A stretch of DNA of 64,000 nt from Effrenium voratum (lineage: Eukaryota > Sar > Dinophyceae > Suessiales > Symbiodiniaceae): NCBI GenBank assembly GCA_963377175.1, contig CAUJNA010001509.1, forward strand, positions 1 through 64,000, in the 5' to 3' direction. Shown here piece by piece: positions 17,124-26,299 of this stretch. Position 1 is the first letter of the stretch. Every line of letters starts with the position of its first letter. The notes beneath the pieces were generated by a model. It was not told where the DNA came from and searched no databases. It saw only the letters and a list, made by a program, of their open reading frames with translations. The translations under genes were made by a program, and so were the position numbers.

Positions 17124-17130
17124 TATATAA
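17124..17130 (+). promoter_or_regulatory. TATA-like element before MCP
   Basis: TATATAA lies 7 bp before the ATG at 17137. The CTTCGCCGTACGA block just upstream is shared with the MCP copy at 35901 and is probably part of the same late-gene promoter. Confidence 0.35.
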
Positions 17131-17136
17131 ACAAGC

Positions 17137-18401
17137 ATGGAGGTAGTCACCGCCGGAGCCCAGGATGAGCTGATGCAGAGCCTGGACTACAAGCTGAAAA
17201 CAAGCAACGCCAGCTACGTGACGGCGCGGCATGACGTGCAGTACTTCCCCAGCTCGCTGAGCTCCTTCTCCCCCACAACCTCGCGGGTCTGCCGCATCCC
17301 GCTGACCAGCGGCACGTCCTTCATCGACCCCGAGTCCATCAAGATCGCCTTCCGCGACAGGAACACGGACGGCACCAACCCGCTGGCCCCGGCCACGCCC
17401 AACCCCGCCTGCTTCGTCCAGCGCGTCCAGGTCTTCGCCAACGGCCAGCGCTGCGACGAAATCAACTACTACGGCCGCACCGTGGCCGTGCACGACTTGT
17501 TGAAGGGCCGGGAGTACAACCGCATAAACAAAAAAAAAGAAAAAAAACAAGGCCATGGAGGGTTTCGACGAAGTGAACGACCCGCGCATCGCCCGCGCGG
17601 TGCACCAGGGCGGCTACGCGGACGTGCTGCTGCGCCCCACCATGGTGGGCACCCTGCGCTGCGGGAAGATGCTGCCGCCGCAGCTGAACCTGGTGATAGA
17701 AATTGAGTTTGCGGACGCCACCACTGCGCTGTGGTCCGAGAACGCCGGGGCGCACCCGGCGGGGGGCCACGCTGAGCACCGACTTCGAGATCCAGAACTT
17801 CCGAGTTCTGGCCTCCCAGGTCGTCCTGGACTCTGCGCTGGTGGAGTCCTTCAACCGCGTGCTCCTCTCAGGAAGGTCCCTGGTGTTCAGCTACCCCACG
17901 GTGCACACGCAGCAGTCCAGCGTCCCGAACGGCGCGGCGGAACACAACGTCACCGTGGCGCGCGCCTTCACGAAACTCATGGGCGCGTTTGTGACCTTTT
18001 GGGACAACGACGCGGGCTCCAAGATCCACTTGCTGGCCAACCCGGGGCAGGACGTGGCCCCCCTCGGCGCGGCGAGGCAGGAGGACAGCCTCCTGGAGTC
18101 TCAGATGCAGCTGGGCAGCCTGCAGTACCCTCACAACCCCATGAAGGGAGCCTCGGAGCACTTCCACTTCCTCTCCGTCCTCGCGGGCACCTACTACGAC
18201 ACGGTGCGCAACATCGACATCGGCCGCGTGGGCTACCTGCGCCACAGCTTCATTGCCGGCTTTCCCACCGAGCGCGTGCCCAAGATGCCGCTGATTGGTG
18301 TCAGCACCCGCTCGGGCGACCTTGCCCGGTTCACCTTCAAGGGCCTGGACGGCACGATGACGGACCTGTTCATTCATTTGGTGGCCTACCAGCTGGTGAC
18401 G
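17137..18401 (+). pseudogene. P1 major capsid protein, broken
   Basis: Homologous throughout to the intact 424-aa MCP at 21871-23145. An A-rich insertion of about 22 bp at 17522-17545 breaks the frame after KGREYN, an extra G at about 17765 shifts it again, and after YQLVTL (18401) the sequence switches to a methyltransferase fragment, losing the last 9 residues. Not functional. Confidence 0.88.
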
Positions 18402-18795
18402 CTGGTGCTCAGAGCCCTCGAGATCATGGAGCAGGGTCATAGAGAATCCGGCCACCGGGCTGCTGAAGACCCGCCCGTTCATGGAGCGCCTACCCTGGGT
18501 GGACGTCACCTACTGCATGTACGGGACTCCGTACAGGAAGCAGACCCGACTGTGGACCAACATGCGCTGGAGACCGAGCCGAGGGCTGTGCAAGAGCGGC
18601 AGTCGGTGCGACGCGTGGGAGGACGGGAGGCATCTGAGGGGCGCTCAAGGGGGGCCTCGACTCATGGGGGGTCAGCGTGAGAGGGTCAGGGGGCAGTCGC
18701 GCGAGCTGCTTTAAAGCATTCCTACGGCGCTGTGCGAGGAGATTGCGCGCGCGGCCACGGCAGAGCTTGCGGATCGGCAGAGCATCCCGGACTGA
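18402..18795 (+). pseudogene. 3' fragment of a C5-type DNA methyltransferase
   Basis: Matches the second half of the gene at 40272-40922, including the region after the ENP motif and the GTPYRKQTRLWTNMRW stretch, but in several frames. It ends SIPD-stop at 18795. It lacks the SAM and catalytic motifs and is fused to the MCP end across a short shared GACGCT(G) stretch. Confidence 0.75.
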
Positions 18796-18831
18796 AGCGA
18801 GGGGCATTTCTTATATCATTTTTTTTTTTCC

Positions 18832-19502
18832 CTAGCAGGCATGCGCTCCGACGGCGGCCAATAAGCCGCCCCACGTGGCATACCGCCACTGCCCGAAGAC
18901 TGCGCCTCCGCACTTTGGGCAAGACTTGCAGCTGACGCTGCGCCCATCTACCTCCCGCGTCACTCTCAGCAGGAGCGGGTTGCCCCACAGCTGCAGCTCC
19001 TCCAGAGTGCGCGCGGCATCTTCGATCAGCAGCCGCGCGGCGTGCAGGCAGCGCATCAGCGGCTCGCTGCAGGGCTTCTCAGCGCAATCCAACACCTGCG
19101 CAGCCGCGGCCAGGGTCAGCTCCAGGAAATCGCCCTTGGTGTCGGCGTTGAGGTGCCCAAGCGAGGGCTCGGGAGCCAGCCAGTCGAACGTCTGCGCCAA
19201 AAGATCGTCTCCGGGATCTCTGGTCATCACGCGGCAGCCGTCCTTCGTGAGGTAGGACTCCAAAGCGCCGTAGGGGCAAGGGTATCCGAAGTCAAGTCCG
19301 CTGACTCGGATGCCGCCCGTGTAGGACAGGCTCTTCCTGTCTCTGCGAGGATGCAGCAGCAGCGCCGAGAACAAGCCGCTCAGATCCAGCAGCTCGAGAT
19401 GCGCTCCACCGCTTCCAGAGCATCCGGAAGGGCGGCAGGCTGCTTGGCCGCCCACTCCTCCATGGCGACCAGCAGGCCCTCGGTCAATGCGTGCTGCTGC
19501 AT
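18832..19502 (-). pseudogene. Hypothetical protein with C-terminal zinc ribbon, frameshifted
   Basis: A minus-strand reading from the Met at 19502 (MQQHALTEGLLVAMEEW) shifts frame at about 19400 and continues to a stop at 18832. The C-terminus has CKSCPKCGG, half of a zinc-ribbon, and the body is acidic and Leu-rich with a plausible globular composition. No family recognised. It converges on the methyltransferase fragment and is not present next to the methyltransferase in P3. Confidence 0.45.
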
Positions 19503-19615
19503 GGCGACAGGCTATGATCGATCCGCTCAAACACTTCGGTCCATGCACGATCCGCTCAAACGCTGAACTCAATGCGGGCATCAAATTGGTTGGCGCCTGT
19601 CTCCAGTTCAGGCCA

Positions 19616-21570
19616 AAAAACCCGAAAGATCCGTCTCTCAACAATGATCCGTCTCTCAACAATGATCCGTCTCTCAACAATGATCCGTCTCGGACCTGGG
19701 CATGTTTTTTAAGATCCGTCTCTCCACAATGATCCGTCTCTCCACTATGATCCGTCTCTCAACAATGATCCGTCTCTCAACAATGATCCGTCTCTCAACA
19801 ATGAACCGTCTCTCAACAATGATCCGTCTCGGACCTGGGTAATTTCCTACTCTAAGGAGTGGCGCTCACCGGGCTGGAGGCGGAAAGGTCCGTCTCAACA
19901 ATGATCCGTCTCGGACCATGGTAATTTCCTACTCTAAGGAGTGGCGCTGGAGGCGGAAAGGTCCGTCTCAACAATGATCCGTCTCGGACCAGGGTAATTT
20001 CCTACTCTAAGGAGTGGCGCTCACCGGGCTGGGGGTGGGAAGAACCGTCTCGGACCTTGGAATAAATGGCCCTCTAGGTAGTGGCGCTAATCGGGCTGGA
20101 GGCGGGAAGAACCGTCTCGGACCTGGGAATTAAAGTCTTTTAAGGAGAGGCGCTCACCGGGCTGGAGGCGGGAAGAACCGTCTCGGGGAAAGATCCGTCT
20201 TGGACCAAGGTAATTTCCTACCCTAAGGAGTGGCGCTCACCGGGCTGGAGGCGGGAAGAACCGTCTCGGGGAAAGATCCGTCTCGGACCAGGGTAATTTC
20301 CTACTCTAAGGAGTGGCGCTCACCGGGCTGGGGGCGGGAAGAACCGTCTCGGACCTTGGGATAAATGGCCCTCTAGGTAGTGGCGCTCACCGGGCTGGAG
20401 GCGGGAAGAACCGTCTCGGACCTGGGAATTAAAGACTTTTAAGGAGAGGCGCTCACCGGGCTGGGGCTGGAAGATCCGTCTCGGGGAAAGATCCGTCTCG
20501 GACCAGGGTAATTTCCTACTCTAAGGAGTGGCGCTCACCGGGCTGGGGGTGGGAAGAACCGTCTCGGACCTTGGAATAAATGGCCCTCTAGGTAGTGGCG
20601 CTCACCGGGCTGGAGGCGGGAAGAACCGTCTCGGACCTTGGAATAAAAGCCCCCCCAAGGTAGTGGCGCTCACCGGGCTGGGGTCGGGAAGATCCGTCTC
20701 GGGGGATTTCCAGCTCCCAGCAAAAGGAAAGATCCGTCTCGGACCTTTGGAATAAAAGCCCCCCTAGGTAGTGGCGCTCACCGGGCTGGGGTCGGGAAGA
20801 TCCGTCTCGGGCCTTGGGCTTAATTCTTACTCTAAGGAGAGGCGCTCACCGGGCTGGGGTCGGGAAGATCCGTCTCGGACCTGGGAATATAGGTCTCCTA
20901 GGTAGTGGCGCTCACCGGGCTGGGGTCGGGAAGATCCGTCTCGGAGCAGGTGGCTTAATTCTTACTCTAAGGAGAGGCGCTCACCGGGCTGGGGTCGGGA
21001 AGATCCGTCTCGGGAGATTTCCTGCTCCCAGCAAAAGGAAAGATCCGTCTCGGGCCTTGGGTTTAATTCTTAATCTAAGGAGAGGCGCTCACCGGGCTGG
21101 GGTCGGGAAGATCCGTCTCGGACCTTGGGTTTAATTCTTAATCTAAGGAGAGGCGCTCACCGGGCTGGGGTCGGGAAGATCCGTCTCGGGCCTTGGGCTT
21201 AATTCTTACTCTAAGGAGAGGCGCTCACCGGGCAGGGGTCGGGAAGATCCGTCTCGGGGGATTTCCTGCTCCCAGCAAAAGGAAAGATCCGTCTCGGACC
21301 ATTGGAATAAAAGCCCCCTAGGTAGTGGCGCTCACCGGGCTGGGTCGGGAAGATCCGTCTCGGCAATTTCTTGCCCCCAGGAGAGGCGCTCACCGGGCTG
21401 GAGGTGGGAAGATCCGTCTTGGCAATTTCTTGCCCCCGGCAAATGGGAAGATCCGTCTCGGACCTTGGATTTAAAGTCTCCTAGGTAGTGGCGCTCACCG
21501 GGCTGGAGGCTGGAAGATCCGTCTCGGCAATTTCTTGCCCCCAGCAAATGGGAAGATCCGTCTCGGGGAG
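19616..21570. repeat. GAGACGG satellite, about 2 kb
   Basis: It opens with short GATCCGTCTCTCAACAAT units and passes into 65-110-bp units containing GGCGCTCACCGGGCTGG, GGGAAGATCCGTCTCGG and a variable TTAAT or CTAAGGAG segment. The same family occurs reverse-complemented at 37300-37985, beyond the other arm of the inverted duplication. No coding content. Confidence 0.85.
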
Positions 21571-21615
21571 AGGGAGGAAAATGAATACCCAAAAGGCACT
21601 CGCCTGCGAAAAATG

Positions 21616-21694
21616 ATCCGCGCCCGGGAGGAATCGAGCCTGCGGCCTCCAGGCTTCGGAGCTGTAGAGCCTCTACCAATTGAGCTATGGACCC
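21616..21694 (-). tRNA. tRNA-like sequence next to P2 MCP
   Basis: Minus strand GGGTCCATAGCTCAATTGG (good A box and D-arm) and GGCTCGATTCC (near B box, T-stem 4 of 5 pairs). The acceptor stem does not close. A mirrored copy follows the P3 MCP at 37178-37258. Probably a degenerate tRNA or tRNA-derived element. Confidence 0.45.
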
Positions 21695-21870
21695 TTACTA
21701 GTCAAGCACGGAGACTCCCGTGCCAGAGAGCGTCACCAGCTGATAGGCTATTCCGGATTAGACCGTTCAGGCTTCGTCTAATCCGACGAGCCTGGAACAG
21801 TCCTTTTTACCATGTTTTTACTGGTTTTTTTTGGGCGGTGTCACAAAATGATGAAGAGGGACACCGGGCC
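21695..21870. other. Duplicated MCP tail split by a 124-bp hairpin-bearing insert
   Basis: About 50 bp at 21695-21747 repeats the MCP 3' end (21871-21923) with changes. Between them lies an unrelated insert with a perfect 10-bp inverted repeat, CGGATTAGAC (21754-21763) and GTCTAATCCG (21776-21785). The insert is absent after the P3 MCP. Confidence 0.6.
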
Positions 21871-23145
21871 TTAGTCAAGCACGGAAACGCCCGTGCCGGA
21901 GAGCGTCACCAGCTGGTAGGCTATCAGGTGGATGAACACATCCGTCATCGTGCCGTCGAGCGCCTTGAAAGTGAACCGAGCCAGGTCGCCCGAACGAGTG
22001 CTGACGCCACTGAGGGGCATCTTGGGCACTCGCTCCGTCGGGAAGCCCGCGATGAAGCTGTGGCGCAGGTAGCCAGCGCGGTCGATGTCGATGTTGCGCA
22101 CCGTGTCATCGAAGGTCCCCGCAAGGACCGAGAGGAAGTGGAAGTGCTCCGAGGCTCCCTTCATGGGGTTGTGCGGGTACTGCAGGCTGCCCAGCTGCAT
22201 CTGCGACTCCAGGAGACTGTCTTCCTGCCTGGCCGCACCGATGGGGGCCACGTCCTGCCCCGGGTTGGCCAGCAAGTGGATCTTGGAGCCCGCGTCGTTG
22301 TCCCAAAAAGTCACAAACGCGCCCATGAGGTTCGTGAAGGCGCGCGCCACGGTGACATTGTGCTCCGCCACGCCGTTCGGGACGCTGGACTGCTGCGTGT
22401 GCACCGTGGGGTAGCTGAACACAAGCGACCTTCCTGACAAAAGCACCCGGTTGAAGGACTCTACCAGCGCAGAGTCCAGGACGACCTGGGAGGCCAGAAC
22501 TCGGACGTTCTGGATCTCGAAGTCGGTGCTCAGCGTGGCTCCCGCCGGGTGCGCCCCGGCGTACTCGGACCACAGCGCTGTCGTCGCGTCCGCGAACTCG
22601 ATCTCTATCACCAGGTTCAGCTGCGGCGGCAGCATCTTCCCGCAGCGCAGGATGCCCACCATGGTGGGGCGCAGCAGCACGACCGCGTAGCCGCTCTGGT
22701 GCACCGCGCGGGGCGTCCGAGAGTTGTTCACCTCGTCGAAGCCCTCCACGGCCTTGTTCTGGTTGTACTCGCGGCCCTTCAGCAGGTCATGCACGGCCAC
22801 GGTGCGGCCGTAGTAGTTTATGTCGTCGCTGCGCTGGCCGTTGGCGAAGACCTGGATCCTCTGGATGAAACAGGCGGGGTTCGGAGTGGCAGGCGCCAGC
22901 GGGTTGGTGGCGTCCGTGTTTCTGACTCTGAAGGCGATCTTGATCGACTCGGGGTCGATGAACGAGGTGCCGCTTGTCAGCGGAATGCGGCAGACCCTCG
23001 AGGTGGCTGGGGAGAAGGAGCTCAGCGAGCTGGGGAAATACTGCACGTCGTGGCGTGCGGTCACGTAGTTGGTGTTGCTGGTTTTCAGCTTGTAGTCCAG
23101 ACTCTGCATCAACTCATCCTGTGTTCCGGCTGTGACTACCTCCAT
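21871..23145 (-). CDS. P2 major capsid protein, intact
   Basis: 424 aa, the only fully open copy of three. Conserved-looking blocks are RIPLTSGTSFIDPESIKIAF, FIQRIQVFANGQR, LLRPTMVGILRCGKMLPPQL and VTVARAFTNLMGAFVTFWDN. Length, order after ATPase and penton, and a PolB/integrase-bearing relative (P3) fit a double-jelly-roll Polinton-type MCP that builds the capsid shell. The family call rests on context plus sequence character. The CTTCGCCGTACGA promoter block precedes it at about 23190. Confidence 0.82.
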   Translation of the reverse strand: MEVVTAGTQDELMQSLDYKLKTSNTNYVTARHDVQYFPSSLSSFSPATSRVCRIPLTSGTSFIDPESIKIAFRVRNTDATNPLAPATPNPACFIQRIQVFANGQRSDDINYYGRTVAVHDLLKGREYNQNKAVEGFDEVNNSRTPRAVHQSGYAVVLLRPTMVGILRCGKMLPPQLNLVIEIEFADATTALWSEYAGAHPAGATLSTDFEIQNVRVLASQVVLDSALVESFNRVLLSGRSLVFSYPTVHTQQSSVPNGVAEHNVTVARAFTNLMGAFVTFWDNDAGSKIHLLANPGQDVAPIGAARQEDSLLESQMQLGSLQYPHNPMKGASEHFHFLSVLAGTFDDTVRNIDIDRAGYLRHSFIAGFPTERVPKMPLSGVSTRSGDLARFTFKALDGTMTDVFIHLIAYQLVTLSGTGVSVLD

Positions 23146-23169
23146 GCTTCTTTACATGTAGCGCAACAC

Positions 23170-24420
23170 TCATTTTTGTTCGTACGGCGAAGGAGAGTCT
23201 AGGCCGCCTCGATGTCTCGGGCCAGCTGGTCGTAGCTCGGCGGAGGCAGGCGGCTCTGGCGCGACTGCCCCGAGCTGCGGGAGCTTGCCCGGGAGTTCGG
23301 CTGGGACTGAGGCAGAGTCACGGGGTTCAGGCCCCAGGAGAAGGGGCGGGGCGTGTGATTGGTCTGCGCCGAAGCCAGACTGCGAGGAGGCGCGGCTGCT
23401 TGCGGGGCTGCCCGAAGTGCTGCTGCCGGTGCGCAGCGTGAAGTGCTGGGGCTGCGTGGCGTCGTTCATGCCGTTGGCGGACCGGACGTCCTGCACGGCC
23501 GCGTCCTCGCTGCCCTGCTGAGGCCGGAAGAGCGTGTTCTCCAGCACCCAGCCCGTGCCGCGGGCCAGGCCGTAGGCTGCGCCGCCTGCGAGCCCCTCGG
23601 CCAACCCAGCCGTCGCCGCTGCGCCGACTCCCGCCGTGGCAGCCATCGCTCCAGCAACCTCGCCCGCCGTGGGCGCCAAAGCAGCGGCCCCTTCTGCCAG
23701 GCCCCCCAGGTAGCCAAAGGCCCCGCCCACGCCCTCTGCGGCAACGGCTACCTCTCCCTCCTCCGCGGCCACCGCTGCCGTCTCCTCTATGGCCTGCGCT
23801 GCGCCGCGCTCCACCTCCTGCGCGCGCTGCCCCGCCTCGTCCAGGAGGCGCTCTACGTCGTCGGGTCGGCCTAGGATCTGTGGCGGCGGCTGCGGCTGCG
23901 GTCCTGGGCGGGGCAATACATTCATGCGCACGTACTCAGCAGCGTCCTGGGGGAGCTGGGAGCGGAAGGCCTGCACCGCCGCGAGCCCTGCTGCTCCTGC
24001 GCCCACCAGGTCCGCTGCTGCCTGCGCTCCGTCGGCCGCGCTGCGCAGACGGCCCGTTATTGAGGGCGGGCCCTGGCCGTTGTTCGTCAGCGCGTCTGCC
24101 TCTGGGTCTCCTGCCAGGTCGTCCTCGCCGAAGCGGTTTCCTCCGCCTTGGCGCATCCGGGCCAAGTCCTCGTCCGTGGCCTCAGCGGGAGTGCGGAAGC
24201 CTTCCTCTGGAATCGCCCTCAGGGGCGTGTGCTGCAGAGGCTGCGGGTTGGGGTCCTCGCTGGACTGCACGAAATCGTCCAAGTAGAAGTGGCTCGTGAC
24301 GAACGTGGTGGCCTTGCGGTCCGGCTGGTCCAGGGGCAGCGGCTCGTTCCGCTCCAGGTAGCCCACAACCTGCTCGAAGCGCGGGCGCTGATTGAAGCCG
24401 TGGGACCGAAGCGTCTTCAT
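23170..24420 (-). pseudogene. P2 404-type virion-block protein, frameshifted tail
   Basis: Starts at the Met at 24420 (MKTLRSHGFNQRPRF) and follows the 404-aa copy through the Gly/Ala core to SQSGF, where a frameshift at about 23365 replaces the Ser/Gln tail and LARDIEAA ending with an unrelated tail ending SPYEQK. The Gly/Ala-rich central region is intact. Confidence 0.7.
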
Positions 24421-24431
24421 CTCTTTATGGG

Positions 24432-24722
24432 TTACTGCGCGGCAACTTCGCCCGCTGCGCGTTCCACGCCCCTGCGCTCGGCGCGCGCGTAGCGCAGCTG
24501 AGGGACCTGGCGGTGCACGGCCTCCGTCAGCCGGCTCACCTCGTCCAGGTGCCGCTGCCCCTCTTGGGCCAGCCTGCGCTCGCCAAGCCAGGCGTTGAAG
24601 GCCCTCGCCTCCTCCAGCTCTCGCTGGCGCTTCAGCAGCAGCGGCTGCAGGTCGTAGCTGGGGTACGTTTTGCGAAACCACCGGAGCATCTGCGGCTCGT
24701 TGCGAGGCTCTATGCTCATCAT
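24432..24722 (-). CDS. P2 small coiled-coil virion-block protein, intact
   Basis: 96 aa: a basic N-terminal MLRWFRKTYPSYDLQPLLLKR followed by a charged helix with heptad-like Leu, Val and Ala spacing up to RGVERAAGEVAAQ. It sits between the AT-hook gene and the 404-type gene with 11-nt or shorter gaps, suggesting co-expression. Function unknown. Confidence 0.65.
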   Translation of the reverse strand: MMSIEPRNEPQMLRWFRKTYPSYDLQPLLLKRQRELEEARAFNAWLGERRLAQEGQRHLDEVSRLTEAVHRQVPQLRYARAERRGVERAAGEVAAQ

Positions 24723-24727
24723 GGTTT

Positions 24728-25393
24728 TTACCCTAGGACGCTAGCTCCCGCCGTCAGCCGGTCGTACGCCGACTGCCTCTCCAGCATGCGCATGGCGCGC
24801 TCGCTCGGACGAGGCGCTTCTACAGGCTCGGGCCGTACCTCCTCGGGCCGTACCTCTCTGTGTACCTCGGGCTCGGGCTGTACCTCGGGCTCGGGCTGTA
24901 CCTCGGGCTCTAGCTGCGGCTCGGGCACGGGCGCTGCCTTGGGCGCAGCCTTGGGCTTGTGTGCTGCCTTGGGCTTGGGAGCTGGCGCGGCAACTGCCTT
25001 GGGTGCTGCCTTGGGTGCTGCCTTGGGCGCGGGCGCTGCCTTGGGCACGGGCGCTGCCTTGGGTGCTGCCTTGGGCGGTGCCTTGGGTGCTGCCTTGGGC
25101 GCTGCCTTGGCCATGGGCGCTGCCTTGGCCACGGGTGCTGCCTTGGCCACGGGTGCTGCCTTGGGTGCAGCCTTGGGAGCCGTCTTGGGCTTTGTGGGAA
25201 ATCTCACCCTCTTGGGACGGAAGGGGGAGTCATACGCCGGCTCCATGGGCAGGTCGTCGATCAATTTTTCTCTCCTCGCCAGGTCTTCGATCATTCTTTT
25301 TCTCTTCGCCTGGGGCAGCTCGGGCGGCTTCGGCTTGTTTTTGCTGCCCGGGGGCCTGCCTCTAGGCCTTGGCGCCGTTTGCGCTTGCTTCAT
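24728..25393 (-). CDS. P2 AT-hook / Lys-Ala-Pro-rich core-like protein
   Basis: 221 aa. AT-hook PRGRPPGSKNKPK at residues 9-21, then a basic segment, then a long Lys-Ala-Pro tail of PKAAP and AKAAP repeats (about 75-160), a Glu-Pro stretch and the conserved RMLERQSAYDRLTAGASVL end. The composition resembles histone H1 tails and adenovirus-type core proteins, so packaging of viral DNA is the likely role (inference). Confidence 0.7.
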   Translation of the reverse strand: MKQAQTAPRPRGRPPGSKNKPKPPELPQAKRKRMIEDLARREKLIDDLPMEPAYDSPFRPKRVRFPTKPKTAPKAAPKAAPVAKAAPVAKAAPMAKAAPKAAPKAPPKAAPKAAPVPKAAPAPKAAPKAAPKAVAAPAPKPKAAHKPKAAPKAAPVPEPQLEPEVQPEPEVQPEPEVHREVRPEEVRPEPVEAPRPSERAMRMLERQSAYDRLTAGASVLG

Positions 25394-25437
25394 CGGTTTT
25401 TTAATAGAAGATATTTTTTTTAAAGACCTTCGGGGAA

Positions 25438-26193
25438 TTAGACGTGATCCAAAAACAGCACGAAGGACAACGACGAGCCCCGCAGTCGGACGACTTGGCC
25501 TTCCAGGTCTGTCAGCCGGAAGCGCAGGTGACTCAGGGTGATGGGGCCCCTAACGGCCATGAAGTGCCCGTCGTCGGAGCCGGTCTCCACGATGGTGCCC
25601 ACGCCGCTCTTCAGCGTTATCTTGGAAAGGATGTCGTCCCCCAGATTGCCCAGCACGCGGCTGGCGTTGGCCAGCTGGGGGCAGCGCAGGTAGACCTCGT
25701 TGTATGCCATCATGCGCACGAACTCGAAGACCTGCTGCCCGCCGGAGACGAAGCTCGGGCCGAGCATGTGGTCGATGCTGAAGGGCTTGGATGGCGAGGC
25801 GGCCGGCGAGGTGGGGCAGTCCACAGCGTTAGGGAACTGCTGCTGCAGCTCCAGATCGTTCAGAATGAGGCGGTTGCCGTCGTAGGCTACGCTGAGGCTG
25901 TTCGTGGTCTCGCTGTAGGTAGCAGTAGCGAAGTTGGAGCTGATCCAGGCGGCCAGCCGGGAGCCCGTGTAGGCGCCCTCGGGCTGCAGCGCCCAATTCA
26001 GCGTGCCGAGCGCGGCGTCCACCCAGTAGAGGTAGCGGCCCCGGTCTGTCGAGAGGAAGCTGTCGGCGATTCTGATCTTGTAGACGGCCAGCCTGGCGTC
26101 GCTCTGCAGGTGCAGGGACTCTCCCAGGTCTACCTCGAAGTCGCTGTCCGAGCCGGCTACCCTCTTGCGGCTGTCCACGTAGATCGTCGTCAT
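25438..26193 (-). CDS. P2 penton-like minor capsid protein, intact
   Basis: 251 aa from MTTIYVDSRKRVAGSDSD to LDHV, the only undamaged copy of three. Beta-rich sequence with YVDSRKR at the N-terminus and a conserved SFVSGGQQVFEF stretch; size and position fit a single jelly-roll penton base. The frame extends upstream to about 26344 (MGAALSFLGQKLFASS), overlapping the ATPase 3' end, as in the other copies, so a longer form is possible. Confidence 0.65.
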   Translation of the reverse strand: MTTIYVDSRKRVAGSDSDFEVDLGESLHLQSDARLAVYKIRIADSFLSTDRGRYLYWVDAALGTLNWALQPEGAYTGSRLAAWISSNFATATYSETTNSLSVAYDGNRLILNDLELQQQFPNAVDCPTSPAASPSKPFSIDHMLGPSFVSGGQQVFEFVRMMAYNEVYLRCPQLANASRVLGNLGDDILSKITLKSGVGTIVETGSDDGHFMAVRGPITLSHLRFRLTDLEGQVVRLRGSSLSFVLFLDHV

Positions 26194-26299
26194 TCTTTTC
26201 TTTAGGAAGCCACCTGTTCGGCGAACGATGGGCGGCTGGACTGCTGCGACGGAGGTGCAGCAGGAGATATTCTCGCACCTCGCATTGATGAGCGTAGAG

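Larger units (their letters stand above)
1472..18401 (+). mobile_element. P1: Polinton-like viral element fragment, split by a LINE
   Basis: P1 carries, in order, the palindromic array, ATPase, penton-like, AT-hook, small coiled-coil, 404-aa and MCP genes, in the same order and strand as 31954-37174. L1 (1681-13388) is inserted in the first codons of the ATPase. No TIR is visible on the left. On the right the MCP is fused to a methyltransferase fragment at about 18401. Several genes have stops or frameshifts, so P1 is a decayed relic. Confidence 0.8.

Noticed and set aside
24513..25541. A 342-aa Gly/Leu-rich plus-strand frame
   Set aside because: Antisense of the Lys-Ala-Pro-rich AT-hook gene; its repeats mirror that gene's codons.
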